Source of the DNA: Actinocatenispora comari
GTDB taxonomy: Bacteria; Actinomycetota; Actinomycetes; Mycobacteriales; Micromonosporaceae
NCBI RefSeq assembly: GCF_017312725.1
Contig: NZ_BOPO01000111.1
Span: 62,001-126,000 of the forward strand
Length of the DNA: 64,000 bases
Reading direction: 5' to 3'
The notes beneath the pieces were generated by a model. The model was not told the DNA's origin. It worked only from the letters and a program-made list of their open reading frames with translations, and made no database searches. Shown piece by piece: positions 44,189 through 51,590 of the stretch; positions within the stretch are counted from its first letter, which is position 1, and every line of letters begins with the position of its first letter. The position numbers and the translations under genes were made by a program.

Positions 44189-44470
44189 ATGAACGCAGAG
44201 CCGAGCACCGAACCGCTGGAACCGAGCGACGCCGAGCTACTGGCGCACCTGATCGACGCCGCCGGTGCGCCGCCGCGCCGGTTCGTCCTGGCCCACCGCG
44301 ACGACGAGGACGCGCCGACGGTTTTCCGTTGGGGCATCGAGCTTCCGGACGGTGCCTACCTGGTCAGCCCGGACGGCAGCTCGACCGCGCAATGTGCCAG
44401 CGCGTGGTCGGCGCTGGACCTGTTCGACCGGGTACGCGTGCTCGACCTGATCTGGCTCGACCCGCGCTGA
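44189..44470 (+). CDS. Small hypothetical protein next to WhiJ-type regulator
   Basis: 93 residues, acidic N terminus (MNAEPSTEPLEPSDAELLAH) and a compact core ending in LDLFDRVRVLDLIWLDPR. I do not recognise a named domain. Genes of this size and place often accompany WhiJ/DUF397 clusters, so a role in that system is likely. ATG at 44189; longer frames upstream would cross the operator. Ends at a 17-bp hairpin. Confidence 0.7.
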   Translation: MNAEPSTEPLEPSDAELLAHLIDAAGAPPRRFVLAHRDDEDAPTVFRWGIELPDGAYLVSPDGSSTAQCASAWSALDLFDRVRVLDLIWLDPR

Positions 44471-44531
44471 GCCAGGCCTCGAATCCGTTCGTCCGAGCCC
44501 GTTCGCCGGCCCGGTCCGTCCACACCGGACC

Positions 44532-44578
44532 GTCCGAGCAGGACGCCGCCCCGTCTCCCCACGGCGTCCTGCTCGGAC
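44532..44578. terminator. Perfect 17-bp hairpin between convergent genes
   Basis: GTCCGAGCAGGACGCCG / CGGCGTCCTGCTCGGAC with a 13-base loop, between the stops at 44470 and 44618. It is the longest perfect stem I noted among the gene ends. Confidence 0.85.
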
Positions 44579-44617
44579 TCCCGTCGCCGCGGTCGCGCGT
44601 GGCGAACCCGGCGCCGA

Positions 44618-44962
44618 TCAGGCCAGCGTGAGCACCAGCGAGGCGACCGCCAGTGCGAGGTACCCGGCGGGGAAGCCGAGGGTGGCGTAGCCGTGCGCGC
44701 GCAGGTGCGCGGCGACCGCGCCGGCGAAGTACAGCACCAGGCCGGTCGCGGCGACCACGCCGAGCGGCCGGTACGCGAGGCCGGCCAGCAGGCCGGCGGC
44801 GCCGGCGAGCTTCGCGGTGGCGAGCCACGGCAGCCACGAGTCCGGCACGCCGACCACGGTCATGAACCCGCGCACGAACGACGCCCGCGCCGCCGCGGCC
44901 GCGCCGATCGCCGCCGTCGCCACCGCGGTGACGAGCACGACGACGAGGTACCCGGTGCTCAT
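44618..44962 (-). CDS. DoxX-family membrane protein
   Basis: 114 residues with four hydrophobic helices and the DoxX pattern VPDSWLPWLATAKLAGAAGL, YRPLGVVAATGLVLYFAGAV and AHLRAHGYATLGFPAGYLAL. It is divergent from a SigJ-like ECF sigma factor gene; DoxX genes are frequent partners of such sigma factors in actinobacteria and are thought to act in oxidative or thiol stress. Start ATG at 44962. Unlike the doxX at 10577 it is intact. Confidence 0.9.
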   Translation of the reverse strand: MSTGYLVVVLVTAVATAAIGAAAAARASFVRGFMTVVGVPDSWLPWLATAKLAGAAGLLAGLAYRPLGVVAATGLVLYFAGAVAAHLRAHGYATLGFPAGYLALAVASLVLTLA

Positions 44963-45249
44963 GGACGCCCTTCCGTCGCAACGCCCGTTCGGCACGGGCA
45001 CGTCCCGCCGATGACCTGCTCGCTCATGGCCGGTCCGCCGCCGGACCGACCGCGGGACGACGGCGCACGATCCACCGGACTCGCCCGGCCGCCGAACCGC
45101 CCGACCCGGGCATTCCTGCCGACGGCGGTCCGATCCGGGCCGCGGCGGTAGCCTGACCTCGTTGCTTTCATCTGCGGAACCGATCCCTTCGGGCGGCGGG
45201 GCACTGCCGTTCCCCTGTCTGACGTCTCCCGGCCCAGGAAGGTGACCTC

Positions 45250-46128
45250 GTGACCGGAGCCGATCGCACCGACCGGTTCGCGGCGTCCCGCGATCGGCTG
45301 AAACAGGTGGCCTACCACCTGCTCGGGTCGGCCGACGACGCGGACGACGCGGTGCAGGCGGTGTGGCTGAAGGCCAGCGCGTCCGACGCCGACGTGGCCA
45401 ACGTCGACGGCTGGCTGACCACGATCACCGTGCACGAATGCCTCGACCAACTGCGTGCCCGTACCCGGCGGGCCGAGCTGCCGCTGGACGACGCCGCGCC
45501 GGTGCTGGCCAGCCAGGCGTCCTGGGTGTCGCCGGAGTCCGACGCGCTGCTCGCCGACGGCGTCGACCGTGCGCTGCTGGTCGTGCTGGACCGGCTGTCG
45601 CCGGCGCAGCGCGTCGCGTTCGTGCTGCACGACGTGTTCGCGCTGCCGTTCGACGACGTCGGCCGGCTGCTGGACCGCTCGCCGGCGGCGGCCAAGAAGC
45701 TCGCCAGCCGGGCCCGCGACCGCATCCGCGCCCCGCAGCCGGATCCGCCCCGCCGTACCCGCGAGCACCTGCGGGTGGTCGAGGCGTTCCTGGCCGCGGC
45801 GCGCGGCGGTGACCTGGCCGCGCTGCTGCGGCTGCTCGCCCCCGACGTGGTCCGCACCGTGGATGCGAACCTGGTCGGCCGGCAGGTACCGGCCGAGGTC
45901 CGCGGGGCGGACGCGGTCGCCGAGGAGAGTCGCCTGTTCACCCGGCGCGCCGCCACCGGCGTGGTGCTGCTCGTCGACGGCGCTCCCGGCGTCGTGCTCG
46001 CGCCGCACGGCCGGATCCGTGCCGTCCTGCGGATCGACCTCGGCCCCGACGACCTGATCCAGGCCGTCGACATCGTGGGTGACCCGGCCCGCCTCGCACG
46101 CATCACCCTGACCCTGCCGCCGCCCTGA
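45250..46128 (+). CDS. ECF RNA polymerase sigma factor with C-terminal SnoaL-like domain (SigJ type)
   Basis: 292 residues. Sigma region 2 (LKQVAYHLLGSADDADDAVQ, AVWLKASA), region 4 (LSPAQRVAFVLHDVFALPFD then SPAAAKKLASRARDR) and a fused C-terminal SnoaL/NTF2-like domain (HLRVVEAFLAAARGGDLAAL to the end). The extra domain replaces an anti-sigma factor: in ECF41 and SigJ-like proteins it modulates activity. The short WLPEP and DGGGR signatures of classical ECF41 are not seen, so it belongs to a related group. GTG at 45250 follows AGGAAGG. It is divergent from the DoxX gene, its probable target. Confidence 0.92.
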   Translation: MTGADRTDRFAASRDRLKQVAYHLLGSADDADDAVQAVWLKASASDADVANVDGWLTTITVHECLDQLRARTRRAELPLDDAAPVLASQASWVSPESDALLADGVDRALLVVLDRLSPAQRVAFVLHDVFALPFDDVGRLLDRSPAAAKKLASRARDRIRAPQPDPPRRTREHLRVVEAFLAAARGGDLAALLRLLAPDVVRTVDANLVGRQVPAEVRGADAVAEESRLFTRRAATGVVLLVDGAPGVVLAPHGRIRAVLRIDLGPDDLIQAVDIVGDPARLARITLTLPPP

Positions 46129-46172
46129 CGACGCGCGGCCGCGGCCGCGGCCAGAGCCGGTGGGCGCACCAG

Positions 46173-47060
46173 TCACGAGCAGTCGAACCAGTACCCGACC
46201 GGCCGATCGGGGCAGGAGCGGCACTCGAAGACGTAGACGCCACCCGCGTCACCCAGCATCAGCCCGGCCGACTCGATCACGTGGTTGCCCTGCATCGGCC
46301 CGGTCCGGCCGTCGGTCGTGTCCCGGTCCTCCACCGGCAGCCAGGTACGCCAGCTCTCCCCGTCGGCCTCCCAGCTGGCCACCGTCAGCAGGTGCTCCAT
46401 CCGCCGACCGCAGGTCGGGCAGTCGGGCCAGTACGGGTCCTGGGTCCAGCCGGGGTAGCCGCCGAGCTTGATCCCGGGCGCGTCGGACAGGTGGCAGTGG
46501 TAGCTCCAGCCGGTGTCGTTCTCCAGCTCGGTGAAGCGGTCGGCCAGCGCGGCGCGCAGGTCGTCCGGCAGATCCCAGCTCGGGTACTCGGTCACCCGCT
46601 CCGGATGCACCACGCAGGGTTCGGGGACGTGGTCCTCGAACGCGTCCGGGACGGCCGCCGGCGTGTCCGCCACCGCGCCGATCGACCGCGAGTCACGCCA
46701 CCAGACCACGGGCCGCGGGCAGTAGGCCTCCCCGTGCGCGAACGGACACCACAGCACCTGCAGCAGATCGGTACCGTCCGGAAACGGCATGCTCGGAGCG
46801 TCCCGCCGGAACAGCTGCACGATCGGAACCAGCGGCACCGCCGCATCGTGCCGGATCTCCTGCTCGAACTCGTAGTGCTCCTCGGCGCAGGTCGGCCAGG
46901 GCTCGGCCGCCGGCCACAGCAGCGGTCCGCCGACCGAACTCTCCCGGCAGGTCGGCGTGCCGCGGCGCGGATGCAGCCGCACCGACTCGGTGCGCAGCGG
47001 CACCAGCTCGGGAAACAGCTCCTCGACCGCTACCGGCCGAGGCGGGGTGTGACGGACCAC
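46173..47060 (-). CDS. Hypothetical protein with zinc-ribbon-like Cys pairs (DUF1963/YwqG-like)
   Basis: 295 residues from GTG at 47060. The sequence has a proline-rich start, a GGPLLWPAAEPWPTC segment, GTDLLQVLWCPFAHGEAYCP, KLGGYPGWTQDPYWPDCPTC and GGVYVFECRSCPDRPVGYWF. The Gly-Gly-x-Pro-x-Trp-Pro opening and the GGYP/WxQ centre resemble DUF1963 (YwqG) proteins, and the Cys pairs may hold zinc. The function is unknown. An alternative ATG at 47162 would add a low-complexity leader. It is divergent from the lipase-like gene at 47245. Confidence 0.7.
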   Translation of the reverse strand: MVRHTPPRPVAVEELFPELVPLRTESVRLHPRRGTPTCRESSVGGPLLWPAAEPWPTCAEEHYEFEQEIRHDAAVPLVPIVQLFRRDAPSMPFPDGTDLLQVLWCPFAHGEAYCPRPVVWWRDSRSIGAVADTPAAVPDAFEDHVPEPCVVHPERVTEYPSWDLPDDLRAALADRFTELENDTGWSYHCHLSDAPGIKLGGYPGWTQDPYWPDCPTCGRRMEHLLTVASWEADGESWRTWLPVEDRDTTDGRTGPMQGNHVIESAGLMLGDAGGVYVFECRSCPDRPVGYWFDCS

Positions 47061-47244
47061 GATCGCTCCAGGGGTCGACGCAGGACGGTGTCGTTCGGAC
47101 GGGTTCGTCGGCGGCAGGAGTCTCCGACGGACGCCCGGCACCCTAGCGTCGGGGTCCGACATCGTCGCAGACCCCGGTGGGCCCGCCCGGAGCCAGGCAC
47201 GGTGCGGGGACGGCGGTGCCAGACTCGGGTACGGGGGTGCGGGC

Positions 47245-48171
47245 ATGCCGAGTGTCGAGATGAGCGCCGCGATCGAGCGGTTCCGGGCGCGCCGGCGCGA
47301 GCGCGCCGGGCAACCGCCCGTGCCGCTCGACCGGGCGCGGGAGGCGTTCGCGCCGGCGGGGGAGATCCACCCGGTCCCGACCGACGTGCGGGTCACCCCG
47401 GTCGACGCCGGCGGGGTGCCCGCGTACTGGCTCGACCCGCCCGGCGTCGCGGCAGACCGGGTGCTGCTGTTCGTGCACGGCGGCGGGTTCGGCCGCGGCT
47501 CGCTGCGCAGCCACGGCGAGCTGGCGGCGCGGCTCGGTCGCGCGGCCGGCACCCGGGTGCTGTTCGCCGAGTACCGGTTGGCGCCGGAGCACCCGTTTCC
47601 GGCCGCGGCCGAGGACGTGCGTACGGTGTGGCGCTGGCTGGTCGGCGCCGCCGGCGTCTCGGCGGGATCGGTTGCGCTGTGCGGTGACTCGGCCGGTGCC
47701 GGCCTGATCGTCGGCCTGCTCGCCAGGCTGCGCGACGCCGCCCGACACCCCGCGGACCCGGCCGGCGCGGCCCGGGCAGCGGCGGCGGTGTTGCTGTCCC
47801 CGCACGTGGACCTGACCTCGTCCGGCGCCTCGATGGTCGAGGAGGTGGGCGACGATCCGCTGTTCACCCCGGCGATGATCCGCGGCATCGCGGCCGACTA
47901 CCTACGGGGCGCCGATCCGACCGATCCGCTCGCCTCGCCGCTGTTCGCCGACCTGCACGGGTTGCCGCCGCTGCTGATCCTGGTCGGCTCCGCCGAGCTG
48001 CTGTTCAGCGACGCGCAGCGGCTGGCGAACGCGGCGCGCGACGCCGGCGTGGACGCCACCCTGACGATCGGCGCCGGGCTGCCGCACGCCTACCCGTTGC
48101 TGCTCGGCACGCCGGAAGCCGCCGCGGCCACCGACGAGATCGCCGCGTTCGTCCGCGCCCACCTCGGCTGA
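47245..48171 (+). CDS. Hormone-sensitive-lipase-family alpha/beta hydrolase
   Basis: 308 residues. Oxyanion motif HGGGFG (78-83), nucleophile Ser149 in CGDSAGAG, and a C-terminal acid and His in GLPHAYPLL. These define the HSL (fold-3) esterase/lipase family, which hydrolyses short acyl esters in the cytoplasm. There is no signal peptide. Start ATG at 47245. It converges on the flavoprotein operon; the gap is 27 bases and includes CTGTCCACA on the minus strand. Confidence 0.92.
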   Translation: MPSVEMSAAIERFRARRRERAGQPPVPLDRAREAFAPAGEIHPVPTDVRVTPVDAGGVPAYWLDPPGVAADRVLLFVHGGGFGRGSLRSHGELAARLGRAAGTRVLFAEYRLAPEHPFPAAAEDVRTVWRWLVGAAGVSAGSVALCGDSAGAGLIVGLLARLRDAARHPADPAGAARAAAAVLLSPHVDLTSSGASMVEEVGDDPLFTPAMIRGIAADYLRGADPTDPLASPLFADLHGLPPLLILVGSAELLFSDAQRLANAARDAGVDATLTIGAGLPHAYPLLLGTPEAAAATDEIAAFVRAHLG

Positions 48172-48198
48172 CCGTCCGTTGTGGACAGCCAGCCCGGG

Positions 48199-49653
48199 TC
48201 ACTCCGGGCGGTCCGGGTCGTCGGCGAGCTCGCCGAGCGGGATCGGCGTGTCGACCGGGCGCACCGACAGCGCGAGCGGATCCGGCAGCTCGGCCGGACC
48301 GTCCACACCGGACAGTGTCGCGGTCAGCCCGGCGACCGCGGTGCCGCAGCTGCGGCCCTGGCACCGGCCCTGGCCGCAGCCGGTCGCGGCGCAGACCGTA
48401 CCCAGGGCGGTGGCGCCGGACTCGACCGCGTCACGCAACGCGCCGTAGCGCACCCGCTCGCACCGGCACACCACGGTGTCGTCGGCCAGCCAGCTCTGCC
48501 AACCGTCCGGTACCGGATAGACCGCGGCGAGCGCGTCGGCGAACCGGCGGTACCGGGCGCGGGCGCCCTGCCAGGCCGATGCGCGGGCGGCGTGGCCGCG
48601 CTCGCCGAGGGTACCGAGGTCCAGCGCGGTGGCGAGGCCGGCGAGGGCGCCCTCGGCGGCGGCCAGCACGGCGCCGCCGACACCGGTGAGCTCGCCCGCC
48701 GCGTACACCCCGGGGCGGCTGGTGAGCTGCGCGTCGTCGACCGCGACGACCGGGGACCCGTCCGGGCCCGGCTCGGTGTCGCAGCCCAGCGCGAGCGCGA
48801 GCTCCAGCTGCGGCACGAACCCGTACCCGACGACGACCGCGTCGGTCTCGATGGTCTTCTCGCTGCCCGGCACGATCGTCCAGTCCGGCTTGAGCTTCGC
48901 CACCGTCGCGGTCTGCACCCGCCCGTCGCCCTCGACCGCGACGACCGCGCGGCCGGCCCGGACCCGGGTACGGTGCCGGGTCAGTGTCGCGGTGTAGCGG
49001 GCAGCTTCGGCCACCTTCTCCGGCGCGAGCGCCATCGCCCGCGGCCGGCGGACCCAACCGCGGGTGTGGTTGGCCTCCAGCACCCCGGCGAGCCGCGCGC
49101 CGGCCTCGATCAGCCCCGCCGCCACCGGCAGCAGGAACGGCCCGGTACCGGCGACGAGCACCCGGCGCCCCGGCACGATCCGGGCGCCCTGCAGCAGCGC
49201 CCGCGCCGCACCCGGGGTGTACACGCCCGGCAGCTCGGAGCCGGGGAACGGCAGCGTCCGGTCGTACGCGCCGGTCGCGAGCACCACCCGCGGCGCGGCG
49301 ATGACGCCGGCGTTCACGGCGCGGCCGGACGAGACGTCCGCCAGGTGCAGCAGCGCGCCGCCACCCACCCGCGGCTCGGCCGCCCAGACGGTGACCTGCT
49401 GGCGCTGGGTGACCCGGCGGTGCCGGGCCAGCCGGGCGATCAGGTCGGCGGCGGCCGGCTGCTCGTGGTGTGCCCGCTCCGGGCGCACCGCGCCGAACTC
49501 GACCGGCAGCTGCCGGTGGTACTGCCCGCCCGGCCGCACGTCCGCGTCCAGCAGCAGCACGCTCGCCCCGCCGTCCGCCGCCTGTACCGCGGCGTGCAGC
49601 CCGGCCGCGCCCGCGCCGACGACCACCACGTCCGCCGCCCTGGTCGGAATCAC
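48199..49653 (-). CDS. FAD/NAD(P)-dependent oxidoreductase with BFD-like [2Fe-2S] domain (HcnB/opine oxidase A type)
   Basis: 484 residues. N-terminal FAD motif VVVGAGAAGLHAAVQAADGG (10-29), a second nucleotide motif VLVAGTGPFLLPVAAG, and a C-terminal [2Fe-2S] BFD-like domain with CRCERV and CAATGCGQGRCQGRSC. This is the alpha subunit of multi-subunit amino-acid dehydrogenases (opine/octopine oxidase, D-hydroxyproline or hydrogen cyanide synthase type). The start GTG overlaps the stop of the small ferredoxin gene. With the two upstream genes it forms a complete alpha/beta/gamma set. Confidence 0.93.
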   Translation of the reverse strand: MIPTRAADVVVVGAGAAGLHAAVQAADGGASVLLLDADVRPGGQYHRQLPVEFGAVRPERAHHEQPAAADLIARLARHRRVTQRQQVTVWAAEPRVGGGALLHLADVSSGRAVNAGVIAAPRVVLATGAYDRTLPFPGSELPGVYTPGAARALLQGARIVPGRRVLVAGTGPFLLPVAAGLIEAGARLAGVLEANHTRGWVRRPRAMALAPEKVAEAARYTATLTRHRTRVRAGRAVVAVEGDGRVQTATVAKLKPDWTIVPGSEKTIETDAVVVGYGFVPQLELALALGCDTEPGPDGSPVVAVDDAQLTSRPGVYAAGELTGVGGAVLAAAEGALAGLATALDLGTLGERGHAARASAWQGARARYRRFADALAAVYPVPDGWQSWLADDTVVCRCERVRYGALRDAVESGATALGTVCAATGCGQGRCQGRSCGTAVAGLTATLSGVDGPAELPDPLALSVRPVDTPIPLGELADDPDRPE

Positions 49654-49961
49654 CGCGTACCTCCGTGCCCGGCCGTCGTGACCACGTCGCCGGGCCGGGC
49701 CACGTACCGGCAGGCGCGGATGGACGGTGTGTCGTTGACGGTGACCAGGCAGCCGTAGCAGACGCCGATGCCGCAGAACACGGCGCCGCGCCCGTCGTCC
49801 CAGCCGACCCGGCCGGCGGCCAGCATCGCCGCCGCGACGGTCTCGCCGGGCCGCAGCGACACCGCGGTGCCGTCCAGCACGATCTCGCCGATCGGCTCCG
49901 CGGTCGGCTCCACCGGGTCGTCGACCACCCGGTACGGGCCGCGCTCGTCGTCGTCGCTCAT
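49650..49961 (-). CDS. Small [2Fe-2S] ferredoxin-like subunit (HcnA type)
   Basis: 103 residues. Plant-type ferredoxin fold with Cys63, Cys68, Cys71 and Cys84 in FCGIGVCYGCLVTV and IRACRYV. It carries electrons between the two flavoprotein subunits. ATG at 49961 follows GGGAGGGAG. Its stop overlaps the next start (GTGA). The N-terminal 25 residues are acidic. Confidence 0.93.
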   Translation of the reverse strand: MSDDDERGPYRVVDDPVEPTAEPIGEIVLDGTAVSLRPGETVAAAMLAAGRVGWDDGRGAVFCGIGVCYGCLVTVNDTPSIRACRYVARPGDVVTTAGHGGTR

Positions 49962-50094
49962 CCGCAGCTCCCTCCCGCCGGGCGGGCGTCCCGGTGGTCC
50001 GCGCCCGGCCGCCGGTCGCCGGCCGGGCCGCGGCGTCCTCCCGCCGTCCCGGGCATCGGACGGTGCGTCCCCGCGCGCGTCGGCCGGTCCGCCG

Positions 50095-51261
50095 TCATCG
50101 GTCGGTCTCCGGCTCGACCGGGGCGAGCCCGGGCCGGTCCGGTGCGTACGGTGCCGGGTCCAGGCTCGGCGTCGCGCCGGTGACCAGGTCGGCGAGCAGC
50201 TCACCGGTCGCCGGCGCCAGCCCGACACCCGCGCCGCCGTGGCCGGTCGCGTACCAGAGGCCGGGGTGCTGCGGGTCGGCGCCGATGATCGGCAGCTGGT
50301 CGGGCGTGCGGCCGAACAGCGTGCCGGCGCCGCGCAGCACGGCCACCTCGCGCAGTGCCGGCAGCAGCCGAACGGCGTCGGCGGCGAGCCGGCGCAGCGC
50401 CGGCACCGGCACGGACGTCTCGAAGCCGGCCTCGGTACCGGTGGTGGCGATCGCCAGCGCGCCGGTGCCGGTGGGCGCCAGCACCAGCGGGGCCGTGTCG
50501 GGGCCCGTCTCGTACACGGTCGGGCCGAGCGGCTGCGGCAGCGGCTCGGTGACGAGCACGTGCCCGCGACCGGGGCGGACCGGCAGCCGTACCGAGGCGA
50601 GTTCGGCCAGCGGCCCCGACCAGGCCCCGGCGGCGAGGACCAGGGTGTCGGTGTGCACCGAGCCGGCCGCGGTGTCGACCCGCAGCCCGGTGCCGGTCGG
50701 TTCGATCGCGGCGACGGGCGCCGCCGGAAGCACGACGGCGCCGCGTTCCATCGCGGCCGCGAGCACCGCGAGCGTGGCGGCGACCGGCGCGACCCGGGCG
50801 TGCCCGGGGTAGCGGACCGCGAGCGTGACGTCGTCGGCGAGCCCCGGCGCGAGCGCGGCCAGGTCCGCGTCGGACAGTTGCTCGGCGGCCAACCCGGCGG
50901 CCCGCTGCTCGGCCGCGAGCGAGCTCAGCTGCTTCGCGGCGGCCGGACCGCGCGCGACGCTGACCGCGCCGTCGGCGCTCAGCCGCAGGTCGGGTCGGTG
51001 GTCGAGGTCGGCGGCGAGCCGGTCGGCGAGGCCGTCCCACTGCTGCCGGGAGTGTCGGGCGAGGTCGAGCAGCGGGCCCGGACGGTGACCGACCGCGACG
51101 GTACCGAGCCCGGCGCCGGTACCGCCGGCGGCGACCGCGCCGCGGTCCACGATCACCACCGACCGGCCGCGTACGGCCAGCTCGTAGCCGCAGCAGGCGC
51201 CGACCAGGCCGGCGCCGACGACCACCGCGTCCACGGTGGCCGGCGCTGAGTGGCTGAACAC
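50095..51261 (-). CDS. DadA/ThiO-type FAD amino-acid oxidase subunit (HcnC type)
   Basis: 388 residues. DAO-family FAD fold: AVVVGAGLVGACCGYELAVR (12-31), GHRPGPLLDL, and the C-terminal LWYATGHGGAGVGLAPATGE that binds the flavin. It would oxidise the amino-acid substrate. GTG at 51261 has AGGAG four bases upstream. The gap of 133 bases before the ferredoxin gene carries no other gene, so it is the first gene of the operon. The substrate could be a D-amino acid, hydroxyproline, sarcosine-like amine or glycine. Confidence 0.92.
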   Translation of the reverse strand: MFSHSAPATVDAVVVGAGLVGACCGYELAVRGRSVVIVDRGAVAAGGTGAGLGTVAVGHRPGPLLDLARHSRQQWDGLADRLAADLDHRPDLRLSADGAVSVARGPAAAKQLSSLAAEQRAAGLAAEQLSDADLAALAPGLADDVTLAVRYPGHARVAPVAATLAVLAAAMERGAVVLPAAPVAAIEPTGTGLRVDTAAGSVHTDTLVLAAGAWSGPLAELASVRLPVRPGRGHVLVTEPLPQPLGPTVYETGPDTAPLVLAPTGTGALAIATTGTEAGFETSVPVPALRRLAADAVRLLPALREVAVLRGAGTLFGRTPDQLPIIGADPQHPGLWYATGHGGAGVGLAPATGELLADLVTGATPSLDPAPYAPDRPGLAPVEPETDR

Positions 51262-51590
51262 GCGTCTCCTTCTCCCACCGAGGACGGGTCGGTGCCGAGG
51301 TACGGACACCCACAGTGCGCCAAACTCTAGAGGTCGCGGCTGTACCGGCCGGCAGCAACACCCTGCTTCCCGGCCGGCCGGCAGGTATCCGGTGTGATCC
51401 GCGTCGCCGCCGGCCCGGCTCCGCGACCACGACCCGCGGGGTTATCGACCCGTTTGTCGGGTACGTCGCGCCGCCGGGCTCGGCCGAACCGGCCCGCCAG
51501 CGCCCCGGCCGACCCGCGGGCCGGTCCGGTTGCCGTGTCGTCCGGCGGTGAGTCGGCGGCGCGGGCCGGGCGCGTGAAAAGATGGCGTCC
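51262..51590. other. Divergent intergenic region, asnB and flavoprotein operon
   Basis: 329 bases without a gene. It holds a small ACCCG-N5-CGGGT dyad near 51449-51463 and otherwise GC-rich spacer. No RNA gene is recognisable. Confidence 0.5.

Noticed and set aside
48199-51261. Firm annotation as hydrogen cyanide synthase
   Set aside because: The same subunit architecture is shared by opine oxidases and D-hydroxyproline dehydrogenases; sequence alone does not decide.
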